Shown: piece after piece, positions 21,771-32,831 of the stretch | Numbering within the stretch: the stretch's first letter is position 1 | How the letters are laid out: the number at the start of each line of letters is the position of its first letter | Source: Litsea cubeba | Taxonomy: Eukaryota; Streptophyta; Magnoliopsida; Laurales; Lauraceae | NCBI GenBank assembly: GCA_012931725.1 | Contig: CM022945.1 | Span: forward strand, 19,950,580 to 20,014,579 | DNA: 64,000 nt | Direction: 5' to 3' | Notes under the pieces: model-generated | The model's database searches: none | What the model saw: only the letters and a program-made list of their open reading frames with translations | What the model was told of the DNA's origin: nothing | Made by a program: the position numbers and the translations under genes

Positions 21771-24588
21771 ATGGAGACAGGCAGCAAAAGAGGCGACGGC
21801 GCGAGCGATGCGACGGCGAGCGCCCGGCAGGCGCCGCTGGGCACGAGGGCGGCGCGGCAGCAGCGGGCGTCGTGGGCAAGGGCGCCAGGGCGCCGGGCGC
21901 CGCGGGCGAGGGCGCCGGGGCGCCGGGCGGCGCGGCAGGGGCGCCGGGCGACGCGGCAGAGGGCGCCAGGGCGCCGGGCGTCGCGGGCGAGGGCGCCGGG
22001 CGGCGCGGACCGGGGCGCTGGGCGGCGCGGCAGGGGCGAGGGCGCCGGGGCGCCTGGCGGCGCGGGCGAGGGTGCCAGGGCGCTGGGCGGCGCGGCAGGG
22101 GCGCCGGGCGGCGCGGGCGAGGGCGCCGGGGCGCCGGGCGTCGCGGGCGAGGGCGCCGGGGCGCTGGGCGGCGCGGCAGCGGGCCCCGGGGCGCCGGGCG
22201 TCGCGGCAGCGGGAGCAGGGGCGCCGGGCGCCGCAGGGGGAGGCGCATGTGGTTTTGCAGGTATTCGAGGCTCAGGCGGTTTCGCAGCAGCTGGCGCCTC
22301 AGGTGGCGCCCAGTCCTTCGGCATCTCGGCCAGGGAAGAAAGAATAGTAGGGGGAGGTCATGCCGAGGGCAGTCCTTCTTCAGACACGTTGGGCAAGTTA
22401 CGTCCGCGTTCTAAAGGAAAAATGGTAAGCGATGATGACAGACCCAAGGTGAGTACCATTTGTACCACAGTCAGCAATGATGATATTTCCAGTTTCATCA
22501 CTTTTTATCATATTCCTCCCACCGTGATTTGTCGCCGGGCCGAAATTGATGAGCCAGCTTGTGATGACGCATCGGGTGACATTGTTATTTACGAGGATAT
22601 GCTTGAAGCTGGGCTAAGATTCCCTATGCCCCCCTCCGTCTGTCGAATTCTTCATTACTTCTCCCTGACTCCGGGGAGATTAGTACCCAATGGATGGAGA
22701 ATCATGTTGGGTTTTCTCGAGCTTTGGAGGAGAACACATAACGAGGAGGCATCTCCCATGGAGCTCCATGCTGCCTACAGTTTATTCGAATCTCCGGCTC
22801 CTAACAGGGGATGGTATTATTTCACCCCCAAGGGCGGCAGACTGCTCACGGGATTGCGCTCTAACTGTCACAGCTGGAAATTCGTTTCTTCTTTGTTGGT
22901 GGCGAGTGGGCCTCAGAGGCAAACAGGGCTCTGGTGCCCAAACAGTGGATCGACGCCAAAAGACCTGGTACGCCACTCATCACCATCTCCTCATTACTCA
23001 TTTGCATACATATGCTCATCATTTTATTTGTTCATTCTTTTTTTTTATAGAGTCACCTGTGCTCTCCGCGGATATAAAGCGGAAACTGCATGCTGTAAGA
23101 GATCATCCGGATAAAGATTTGGGTATTCTCTTTTCTAAAGAGAGTGACAGCAATCGTGGGCCCACTGTTGACCCTTCTCCTCGTAGGACGGGTGAGCCTT
23201 CCCGGGCATCAACCAAGAGAAAAAGTAAGGAGCTTTCAGTGGCTTAGGCGTACCTTTTCCTGATATTCTGTTTTTAACCATTCATTTTGCTTCCGCAGTG
23301 GTGGTCAATAGGGAGTTGGTCGAGGCCAAGGAAGCAATTGAAGATCGTCGTTCAAGTGCTAACACCCATCTTGCCAAGATATCGAGGATAGGTATTGCCC
23401 CGAGAAAGGATTCTCCTCGTGTGACGGTTGGTGATCTTCCTGTAACCACTCATCTAGTGGAGCCGCAGACGAGTTCTCCTGTCACTACCCATATAGTGGC
23501 CCCCGCGGCTGTGCCTCATCAACCTAAAACTCCTCTGGTTTCTTCCGCCACATCTGTACCTCCTGCCCCTCCGTCTGGTCCCAAGCCGCTGACTCCTCGA
23601 GAGAAGTTTTGGAGATTCCCAGCTCGTGACGATATTACTCGGGTCAGCGCCCTTAGCACAGAGGGGATGATAAACGCTTATCTAGAAGGTTTATCTCAGG
23701 TAAAAGGTTGTCTGAATTTTCTTCAGGTTTTCCTTCTGTATATGTATTCTCATTTCTCTTGATTTCTTCTTGCTCCAGATGTCTGCATCATCCATATATT
23801 TATTTTCGAAGGCTGAGTTGTTCAGTAAGCTGAGACAGGAGAATACAGGTATTCATAGAGATCTCTCTGCAAGTCAAGGAAAAATTGCTGAACTAGAAGC
23901 CGCCAGGAAGACTTATGATGCTGATCTTCTAGCAGCTCGGGAGAGAGCAAACAAGCTTGAGATTGAGCTTTCAACGGCCCACATGAGGGCGACCAAGGCT
24001 GAGGCTGAGCTAGTGGCGACGCGTGAGGGTGCTTTGCTCCGTGAGACCGAGCTACGGAAGGCCCGTGAGAGGGCTTCGCTCAGTGAGGCTGAGGTTGTGA
24101 AGGCCCGCGAGAGGGCTTCGCTCAGTGAGGCTGAGGTTATGAAGGCCCGCGAGAGGGCTTCGCTCAGTGAGGCTGAGGTTATGAAGGCCCGCGAGAGGGC
24201 TTCCCTCAGGGAGGCTGAGTTTGTGAAGGACCGCGAGAGGACTTCACTCAGAGAGGCTGAGCTCGTGGAGGCCCGAAAGGGGGCAGAGCTAAGAGAGGCT
24301 GCTTTGAAGGTACAGCTGAGGGCGGTAGAGGAGAGAGCTATCCAGGCTGAAAATGACTTGGAGGACGGCCTGGCTGATGCTGAGAACAGCCTCGCCGATG
24401 GATTTATTGCTGGTTATGACGAACTCCGGAGAAAGATTACCGCGGCATTTCCCGATATCGACTTCTCGCGCTTTAAGGCGAGTGAGGCGCCTGATGAGGC
24501 GCCTGCCGACGAGCCTGATGGCAGCAGCGGGAGCTCAGGTGATTATGCTGATGATGGCGAGGATGAGGGGGATAAGGAGAGTGACTAG
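21771..24588 (+). pseudogene. Antisense four-exon gene of Tat copy 2
   Basis: Exons are 21771-22967, 23051-23224, 23299-23699 and 23779-24588, with introns of 83, 74 and 79 bp and GT...AG borders. Phases join cleanly: the last G of exon 1 plus AG gives Glu, the last A of exon 2 plus TG gives Met, and exon 3 ends on a whole codon. An intact copy would give about 860 residues: METGSKRGDG start, GC-rich Gly/Ala/Arg repeat, Transposase_28-type domain (about 22420-22880, MPPSVCRILHYFSLTPGR), a Pro/Ser/Thr-rich middle, a coiled coil with 14-residue repeats and an acidic tail. Here one T is missing near 22880 compared with copy 1 (AAATTCG versus AAATTTCG), which shifts the frame after SWKF. Exon 4 is 42 bp longer than in copy 1, one 14-residue unit. 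The gene lies opposite to gag-pol, between integrase and the 3' LTR. The function is not established; the domain family is known from Tat elements. Confidence 0.82.
21825..22245 (+). repeat. GC-rich GGGCGCCGGGGCGCC repeat in exon 1 of the antisense gene, copy 2
   Basis: Short units of the GGCGCGGGCGAGGGCGCC type recur with little else. The array is shorter and more divergent than its counterpart in copy 1 and lacks the CCTGCGGCGCCCAGC unit. It is free of stops in all three plus frames over most of its length. Confidence 0.85.
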
Positions 24589-26505
24589 GCTCATATGTAT
24601 TTTTCTTTTTGTTTGGCTATTTATAGCCTATTGAAAGGAGCACATTTCTGTAATAACATGTTTATTTCATTTATAGTCTATTGAACAATAAAATGGGAAA
24701 TAAACAATTTTCATGCTCTTTGTACATTGGCCCATTTGTCACTGGTAATACCTCTTCAGATGTTCCGCATTCCACGGATGGAGCAGGGCCTTACCATCAG
24801 AATTTTGGATTCTGTATGTGCCTGGCCTTACTACTTCTGTCACGAGATAAGGTCCTTCCCAATTTGGCCCTAGCTTTCCTTCGCGAGAGTCTTTAGTGGC
24901 GAGGATCACCTTTTTCAGGACTAGATCTCCTGGTTGAAAAGAACGAGGCTTCACCCTCGAGTTGTAGTGTTTTGCCATGCGCCGCTTGTATTCTGCATTG
25001 CGGACCATGGCCATCTCCCTTGCCTCCTCTACCAAGTCGAGGTTGATGCGGAGTCCTTCCTCGTTGTTGATTTGGTCTTGGAGATGGACCCTGAGGGATT
25101 GTACGCCAATTTCGACAGGGATGACTGCCTCGGTCCCAAAAGCTAGCGAGAAAGGAGTCTCGCCAGTAGGGGTTCTCGGCGTAGTTCTGTAGGCCCATAA
25201 TACCCCTGGTAGCTCGTCAACCCAAAGACCCTTCGCCCCTTCGAGCCTGGTTTTTAGGTTGCGAAGAACTGTTCGGACCATGACTTCTGCTTGCCCATTT
25301 GCTTGGGGGTGCGCTGGACTGGAGTGGGGCTGCTTGATCTGGAGGTCGGTGCAGAAAGTGTTGAAGAGTTTGTTGTCAAACTGCTTGCCATTATCACTGA
25401 CGATGGCACTAGGTATCCCAAAGCGACAAACTATGTTTTTCCAAACAAAGTTTTTTACATTGAAGTCTGTGATCTTGGCTAAGGGTTCTGCCTCCACCCA
25501 TTTTGTGAAGTAGTCAATGGCAATGACTACAAACTTGCATTGGCCTTTGCTCAAAGGGAGGGGGCCCAGAATATCTATACCCCATTTGGAGAAAGGCCAT
25601 GGGCTAAAAATGGAGGTCAACTCTTCTGGTGGCTGCCTGGTTACAGTGGCGAAGCGCTGGCACTTGTCGCACTTTTGAGCAAATTCTTTGGCGTCCTTCG
25701 CCATGGTTGGCCAGAAGAATCCCTGCCTTAGTGCTTTGTGGGCAAGGGAGCGTCCTCCAGAATGGTTCCCACATATTCCTTCGTGGATTTCACGAAGAGC
25801 GTAATCAGCATCCTCGGGGGAGAGGCAACGCAGCAGTGGTAGGCAATAACCCTTCTTATAAAGGATATTTTGCAGTAGGGTGTATCTGGAAGCCCTCATT
25901 CTGAGTCTCTTCGCTTCAAGGCGGTCCTCTGGTTCGGTGCCCTCTTGGAGGAAAGCCTTTATTGGTGTCATCCAATTTGGCTCGCTGCCCTCTGACACAC
26001 AGTTGATGTTTCCAACCACTACATCCAACTTGCTCCTCTCCAACTGATGCCCGATGAGTGTAGGTTCTGTGGATGAGGCCTCCAATGACGAGGCGAGCCT
26101 AGCCAGTGCGTCTGCTGCAACATTTTGTCCTCGAGGAATATGGCAGATCTGAAAGCATTGAAAACTTTTGACCAATTCTTTGACCATATTGAGGTAGTCT
26201 TGCATCCTTTCCTCCTTTGCCTCGAATTCGCCATTTATTTGATTCACCACCAATTGTGAATCGCTGTGGGCAAGAACTGATTTGGCGTCCATTTCGATCG
26301 CCAACCTCAGTCCCGATAAGAGTGCCTCATATTCGGCCTCATTATTTGATGCAATGAAGTGGAGCTTCACTGCATACTTGATGGGTGTACCATCAGGGCT
26401 GATCAGGATGAAGCCAGCTCCGCCTCCGTCTGTGGTTGCCGAACCATCAACATACAATTTCCAGACCGGTAAAGGCGGGGCGATCGACCTCTGGGGAGGT
26501 ACCTG

Positions 26506-26938
26506 GGCGCTTTGGAGAAGAGGCTGGGCGCCCGAGGGAAGCTGGGCGCCCAGGGTTTGAGGAGCGCCCAGAGCTTGAGGGAGGAGCTGGGCGCCCGGGG
26601 CCTGGAGAAGAGGCTGGGCGCCCGAGGGAAGCTGGGCGCCCAGGGTTTGAGGAAGGAGTGAGGCACCCGGGGCTTGGAGAAGAGTCTGGGCGCCCGAGGG
26701 AAGCTGGGCGCCCAGGGTTTGAGGAGGAAGTGAGGCGCCAGGGGCTTGGAGGAGAGGCTGGGCGCCCGAGGGAAGCTGGGCGCCCAGGGTTTGAGGGGGG
26801 AGTGAGGCGCCCGGGGCTTGGAGAAGAGTCTGGGCGCCCGAGGGAAGCTGGGCGCCCAGGGTTTGAGGAGGAAGTGAGGCGCCAGGGGCTTGGAGGAGAG
26901 GCTGGGCGCCCGAGGGAAGCTGGGCGCCCAGGGTTTGA
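26506..26938 (-). repeat. 72-bp repeat linker of Tat copy 2
   Basis: It has the same 24-residue unit as copy 1 but about five to six units instead of about eight, and keeps the reading frame. The array is dense in GGGCGCCC palindromes. Confidence 0.88.
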
Positions 26939-29900
26939 GGGTCCTGTGGTGCTAGCAAGGAGGTGAGCACCGCTGTTCCATCTACTTGGTTTTCATCATA
27001 AGTGCATTCGGCTACGAAGTCAGCTAGAGCCTGTGCTTTGATGGCGGACCTTGGTTGATACTTAACATCAAACTCCCCCAGCTCTACCGCCCACTTCACA
27101 AGTCTTCCAGCTACATCAGGTTTCCCCAAAACTCTCTTCAGAGGTTGATCTGTTACTACCACCACGGTGTGGCCCTGAAAATAGTGTCGTAAACGCCTTG
27201 CAGTGGAGATGAGGGCGAGGGCCAGTTTTTCGAGCTCCGGGTATTTGGACTCTGCCCCTCGGTAGGCTCTGCTCACATAGTAGATAGGCTTTTGCGCTCC
27301 GTCCTGATTCTTTATGAGAACAGAGCTCACGGCTGAGGGTGAAGCCGAAAGATACAGGTACAGCACTTCGCCTGGTGTAGCATGCGAGAGGAGAGGGGGA
27401 GCGGTCAGGTAAACTTTGAGCTTCTGGAATGCTTCTTCAGCCTCGGGCCCCCATTGGAATGTTTTGCGGAGGATCTTGAAGAAGGGTAAGCACTTGTCTG
27501 CAGATTTGGAGACAATTCTGCTAAGTGCCGCAATCCTTCCATTGAGGCGCTTGCAACTCCTTTGTGGAAGAGGGTGACTTCATATCTAATATGGCCTTGA
27601 TTTTATCTGGGTTCGCCTCGATCCCCCTCTGGTCGACCATAAAACCTAAGAATTTTCCAGATCCTACACCAAAGGCACACTTCTCAGGATTCAATTTCAT
27701 GCGAAAAAGCCTGAGAGTGTCAAAGGTCTCTTGTAGATGGGCGATATGGTCGGCTGCGGCGAGGCTCTTCACCAGCATGTCGTCTACGTAAACCTCCATG
27801 GTCCGCCCGATTTGAGAGTGGAACATCTTGTTCACTAGACGTTGATAGGTGGCGCCCGCATTCTTCAGTCCGAAAGGCATGACCCTATAACAGTAGGTTC
27901 CTTTCGGGGTGATGAATGATGTCTTCTCCTGATCCGGGGGGTGCATGCTAATCTGGTTGTATCCAGAGTATGCATCCAAAAACGAGAGTAGTTCATGACC
28001 TGTCGTGGCGTCGATGAGGAGGTCAATCCTTGGTAGGGGGTAGCTGTCCTTTGGGCACGCTTTGTTAACCTCCGAGAAGTCAACGCACAGGCGCCATTTT
28101 CCGCTGGACTTCTTCACCATCACCACATTTGAGAGCCATTCAGGGTAGGCTACTTCCCTGACAGCCCCGTTCTCCAGCAACTTTCCCACTTCATTGTCCA
28201 TTGCTTGGGCCCTTTCTGTGGAGGCCCCTCTAAGCTTTTGTCGGACAGGCTTGTAGCCAGGGTCGACATTGAGGCGGTGGGTTGCGACGTCGGGATCAAT
28301 CCCTTCAAGATCCGCATGCGACCATGCGAAAACATCCATATTACTTCTCAAGAAGTCTGTCAGCTGGCTAGCCCGATCCTCAGGGAGAGAAGAGCCAATT
28401 TGTACTCTCTTGGCTGGGAAGTCTTCATCCAGGATCACTGAGGTGAGCTCCTCGACTGGTTCTCCTCTCTCTGCCGTGGTCTCATCTCTTGGGTCCGAGA
28501 TTTCGACCTGTAACGCCTCCTGTGTTTTCTTGGCCTTCATAGAGGAGACGTAGCATTCCCTTGCAGCTACTTGATTCCCTCTTACCTCTCCGATCCCATT
28601 AGGAGTTGGAAACCGGAGGATGAGATGAAACGTAGAGAGGACCGCTCTTAAGGCATTAAGAGTTGGACGCCCCAGGATAATATTGTAAGCCGATGCGCAG
28701 TTAATCACCAGGAAATTGACCATTGTTGTGGAAGTTCGAGGCGCAGTCCCGGCTGTGACTGGCAGTGTGATTGCCCCAAGGGGATACACCTTCTCTCCCG
28801 AAAAGCCGATGAGAGGAAACTTGACGGGCTGCAACCTCTCCCGTCCCAGCCTCAGCTTGTCATAAGTGTCTACAAGCAGAATGTCTGCAGAGCTTCCACT
28901 GTCTACTAGGATCCTATGCACTTGAAAATTGGCGACCGTCATCGTGAGCACTAGAGGGTCGTCGTGAGGGTGCTGGATCCCCTCCAAATCCTTGTCTGAG
29001 AAGGATATAACTTCATTATTTCCATGCCTTGGCGCCTTAGACGGGCGTGCCTCCTCAGGATGCCTTGCCTTTCTGGCATGGGCCTTCATGGCCGAGAACG
29101 ACTCTGTTAGCCCTCCAGAAATTGTTCGGATTTCTCCGATCGGTTGCTGATTTTCCTGATTGTGAGGTGGAGGTGGTGGAGATGCTTGTCCCCTGCCGGC
29201 AACATACTGACGTAGGTGGCCGTGCTGGATGAGATCCTCAATCTGGCGTTTGAGCTCGTAGCAGTCGTCAGTGTCATGGCCATGGTCGCGATGGAAGCGA
29301 CAGTATTTGTTCGGATTCCTCCGATTCGGAGGAGACTTCATCTTTCCTGGCCATTTTATGGCTGGGTCATCTTGTATTTGGAACAAGATCTGCTCCACCG
29401 TGGCCGTGAGAGGCGTGAACGCCAGCCTGTCCCTTTGCGGAGCGGGACCAAGCCGGTCTCTGACAGGTACTCTCTCTGTCCTGCTCCGCTTGTTGCTAGC
29501 TTCCTTCTTCTCGTCTCTGCTCCTCTCTTTTCCCTTACTGCTCGCTCTGGAGGATTCTCCGCGCCTTGCCCTGGTGATGTCTTCCGCATTCATATACTTT
29601 TGGGCTTTGGCCAATAGTTCCGAGAAGCTCTTTGGCGGGCGCTTCATTACGGAAAAGAGAAAGCTCGAGGAACGAAGGCCTCCAAGGAAAGCCGTCATGG
29701 AGACCTTGTCGTCGGGCTCCTCGATTTGGAGTACCTCTTCGTTAAAACGAGTGAGGTAACTCCTTAGGCTTTCAGTCTCCTCCTGCTTTATACTAAGCAG
29801 GTGTGTTGCGGGCTTCTGGTGGCGGCGCCCACCTATGAAGTGGGAGACGAAAGACTTGCTCAACTCTCCGAAGGTGGCGATGGATGCTGAGGGGAGATTT

Positions 29901-30458
29901 GCGAACCACTGGCGGGCAGAACCTTTCAAAGTGGTTGGAAAGGCTCTGCACATTATCTCGTCAGGGATGTTGTGGAGCTGCATCCTGGTTTTGTAAGTTT
30001 CAAGATGGTCTAATGGATCCTTCCTCCCATCGAAGGTTTCCATGGACGGCATTTTGAACTTCCTTGGAAGTGGGTAATGTACTATATCGGGTTTGAACGG
30101 TGTATCCGTCCGCCCGACAAGGTAATCCACAGTCTCCGGTGCCTGGGCCTTCATTGCATTGAAGACATCGCCCAGTTGATTCTGCATCTCCTTGAATTTT
30201 TCCTCCCATTGATTATAGGGTTCTATGGAAGGACCAGGGAGATGGCTTTCCTCCTCCACCGTATTATTTTCACTTCCCCTTCTTGGAAGTGGGGATCATC
30301 AGCCGGAGGTTCTGCAAACTGGGTTCCACCCGGAGGTGGAGGCATCGCATAATAAGCATGACCTTGTGGACCAGCAAGGCTCGGGCCAGGTGGGGGGTCC
30401 AAAGGAGCTCCGGCAGTGGCATCCTGGGCGCGATGGAACTGAGTCGTCAGGGGAACTC

Positions 30459-30643
30459 CTCGACCCTGGGCGCCATAGGGATGGGCGCCCAGGTGATGGA
30501 GATTGGGTTGGGCGCCCACAGGAGGTCCTCTTGCCTGGGCGCCCAGGGGATGGGCGCCCGGGTGAGGGAGATTTGGCTGGGCGCCCATAGGAAGACCTCT
30601 TGCCTGGGCGCCCAGGGGATGGGCGCCCGGGTGAGGTGCCCCG
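30459..30643 (-). repeat. 69-bp gag repeat of Tat copy 2
   Basis: This is the counterpart of the 9415-9600 array of copy 1, with the same unit and nearly three repeats, again built on GGGCGCCC. Confidence 0.8.
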
Positions 30644-30981
30644 TTTCGCGGAGCGGTCGGGCCCCGCGAGCGCGTCGCCTCCTGCTGCTGTATCCCACCG
30701 AATGGTGCTCCTCCTTGCCCTGCGAGCATAAGCTGGAGGATTTGCTGGTTTTGAGTCACCAGCTGCTGCATGGTCTCCAACATCTGCTGTGGAGAGGGAG
30801 TAGGAGCGGGGGTAATCGGGACAGGATTACCCGGTGGAGGGCCGTTCTCTCCCTGTCTGGGAGAGTTAGGCTGAACGTTAGGGCCCGGACCCGTAGTTAG
30901 GCCAGGGTTATCCTCTCGTCTTCCAGATCTCGTGCTGATCACCATGATTCTAACAAAGGGGTTTGAATTTTTTTTTTTTCG

Positions 30982-30999
30982 TTCCCACAGACGGCGCCA
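30982..30999 (-). other. Primer-binding site of Tat copy 2
   Basis: The minus strand reads TGGCGCCGTCTGTGGGAA, three bases after the 5' LTR (31003-31649). This is the unmutated family form; copy 1 differs at the eighth base. Confidence 0.85.
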
Positions 31000-31002
31000 A
31001 AC

Positions 31003-31649
31003 TGATGATGCCAAAAATAGGTTTCGGACACCACCGGTCAAGTAATAAATGATAGGTGAGAATGTAATAAATAAATGAGAGAGAGAGAGGGAAATTATAG
31101 TGGTTCGGTCTGTATGACCTACGTCCACTTTGAATATGGTGATCTTTGATTGATAAAGTGGATTACAAGCGAGAGAGATGTGAGTAAGATTTTTTATCAT
31201 TGCCCCTCAAGTGATGAGGAGACCCTGAATTTATAACCTTTCCCAACATATGGGATTCAAAAATAAAGTAATGTCTCTCTGGAGCCTGGAGCCTCAGACG
31301 TGTCCTCGAGGAACGAGCAAGGCGGAGGGCTTGGAGCGCAACGTCTCTCAGAGCCTGGAGCCTCAGACGTGTCCTCGAGGAGCGAGCAAGGCGGAGGGCT
31401 TGGGGCCTCAGACGTGTCCTCGAGGAGCGAGCAAGGTGGAGGGCAGGTGAGAGTTTCTTCGCGAGATTTGGTAAGAGCGGGTGAGGGGAGGACTTCGTTG
31501 TGATGACTCGGAGGCCTTGACGTGACGAGGCTTCCTTCACCGAGTTTCGAATATCCGCTGAGCTAAACTGGCCTGACCCATGACCTCGGACGGACCGGGT
31601 TGTCTGGACCTGACTCTTTACCACAATCCGGGTTGGGCCTGACCCATCA
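31003..31649 (-). repeat. 5' LTR of Tat copy 2 (647 bp)
   Basis: It differs from the other LTR of this copy at three sites by my reading: CATATG versus CAGATG, AATGTC versus AACGTC, and GACCGGG versus GACTGGG. Confidence 0.92.
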
Positions 31650-31924
31650 GCATATTCAAGCAAAAAAAAAAAAAAGGAAACAAAAACTCAATCTACATAA
31701 GGAAGTACCCAATTCATCTATTTTTTATTCGCAAACTAATCAAAACCCATAAATCAAATGCATGAGAAAAAAGTAAAATTAAAAAAAAAATCTTAGAATA
31801 AAAAATAAGGAGAGGGTGCAATATCCAGACATGAAATTCACAAAACAAAGTCATAAAATCCATAAAAAACAGCAACATCCTCAACACAAACCAAAACCCA
31901 GAATTGAAAAAAGTAACAATAGTC

Positions 31925-32149
31925 CCACCTCGACCGAGCTTGGTCCATCAAGCAAAGTCCCGTGTAATGAACTACAGACCAAACAAAAAACCCCATAAAA
32001 AAGGGATCACCCACTTCACCAAAATCGACATAGAAAAATGAAAAAAGAAAAAAAAAACTCAATATCAGTTGAATTCAACATCACATACCTTCCACTTCAT
32101 CTCCATTTTCAGGGTTGTCGCAACCTTCTCCTTCCTTGACAAGCATTTT
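31925..32149 (-). pseudogene. FKBP-type peptidyl-prolyl isomerase pseudogene fragment (two exons)
   Basis: On the minus strand, exon 32089-32149 encodes VKEGEG followed by PENGDEVE and ends at a GTATGT donor. After a 117-bp intron with a TGTAG acceptor, exon 31925-31971 begins with the rest of a Val codon and HYTG. With the intron removed the reading is GDEVEVHYTG, a hallmark of plant multidomain FKBPs (FKBP62/65-like). One base is missing after HYT (ACGGGAC where the family has a longer spelling of T-G-T), and the TLLDGTK continuation is only recovered by changing frame. After about 15 more residues the match is lost. It is a short dead fragment with its intron retained, so not a retrocopy. 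FKBP proteins catalyse prolyl isomerisation and act as Hsp90 co-chaperones. Confidence 0.72.
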
Positions 32150-32291
32150 ATTTTTTTTTTTAAAGTTTTTTCTTGGGAGAAAAGAAGAAGCATGGAGAAG
32201 AGAAATGAACAATGGAGAGGTTGCATCTAGTTTTCCTTTCTTAGGGCGGTGCGGTGTAGAGAAAACCGAAGGAGAAATTAAGAAGACTTAG

Positions 32292-32831
32292 GGCACGTTT
32301 GTGTACACACCCTTTCCGTGGAAAGGGGAAATTGCCACGTCAGCAAATTCCATAGAAATGGAAGCCTTGGAAAAAGATTTCCGTAGAATTTAGAAATTTA
32401 TATTTGATGCAAAAAAAATTTCTTCGTTGAATTGGTGCTAATGTTGTTTGGTGCGGCTGTGGATTCCTTATAGAAAATGAGATTTTCTTATTTGGTGAAA
32501 TAACTTTTTGAAGAAAAATAACATAACAAACATATTATTTATTCAACATTAAATAATAATTTATTTAAAGAAATAAAAAAATGAAAGAGTTGAGGAGTTT
32601 TGGGTTGAAATGGACAAGAGTGAGGAAAAGTGGGAGGAGTTTTCCTAGGAAATCCATTTCCCATACCCCCATAGGAAACCCATTTCCACAATTATCAAGG
32701 AAAATGTTAACCAGACAAGAAAGCGTTTCCATGAAATTGTTTCGCACCAAACGCCTGAAAACTAAATTTTCCGCGGAAAACCACATACTTTTTCCCTTTC
32801 CGCGGAAAAGTATGTGTACATAAACATGCCC
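32292..32831. mobile_element. Harbinger-like MITE (540 bp)
   Basis: The termini are GGGCACGTTTGTGTACACAC and the inverted GTATGTGTACATAAACATGCCC, flanked by TTA at 32289-32291 and 32832-32834. A palindromic CCCTTTCC(G/C)(T/C)GGAAAGG word sits just inside each end. No transposase is encoded. Confidence 0.75.

Larger units (their letters stand above)
24739..30945 (-). pseudogene. gag-pol polyprotein of Tat copy 2, two frameshifts
   Basis: The start codon is the ATG complementary to 30943-30945 (VISTRSGR). Domain order and catalytic motifs match copy 1: Gag, CRFHRDHGHDTDDC knuckle, DSGSSAD protease, reverse transcriptase with YVDDM, gypsy RNase H, repeat linker, archaeal-type RNase H, HHCC-DDE integrase, ending at 24739. 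The position that is TAG in copy 1 is CAG here, so the family frame is continuous at that point. Two lesions are visible. One base is missing near 30275 (GGGGAAGTGAAA versus GGGGAAAGTGAGA), which ends the first frame at 30223. One extra A near 27552 (TTGCAAGCGCC versus TTGCAGCGCC), after the reverse transcriptase core, ends the second frame at 27521. The RNase H to integrase portion (27366-24739) is fully open. Confidence 0.92.
20893..31649 (-). mobile_element. Full-length Tat-lineage retrotransposon, copy 2 (10,757 bp, minus orientation)
   Basis: It is the same family as copy 1: LTRs of 647 bp at 20893-21539 and 31003-31649, PBS at 30982-30999, gag-pol on the minus strand (24739-30945) and the antisense gene on the plus strand (21771-24588). 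The LTRs differ at only three positions by my count, so this is the younger insertion. The flanks ACATA (20888-20892) and GCATA (31650-31654) match at four of five bases, consistent with a 5-bp TSD that has one change. gag-pol carries two 1-bp frameshifts at sites different from those in copy 1. Copies 1 and 2 are tail to tail and form a large inverted repeat. Confidence 0.92.
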
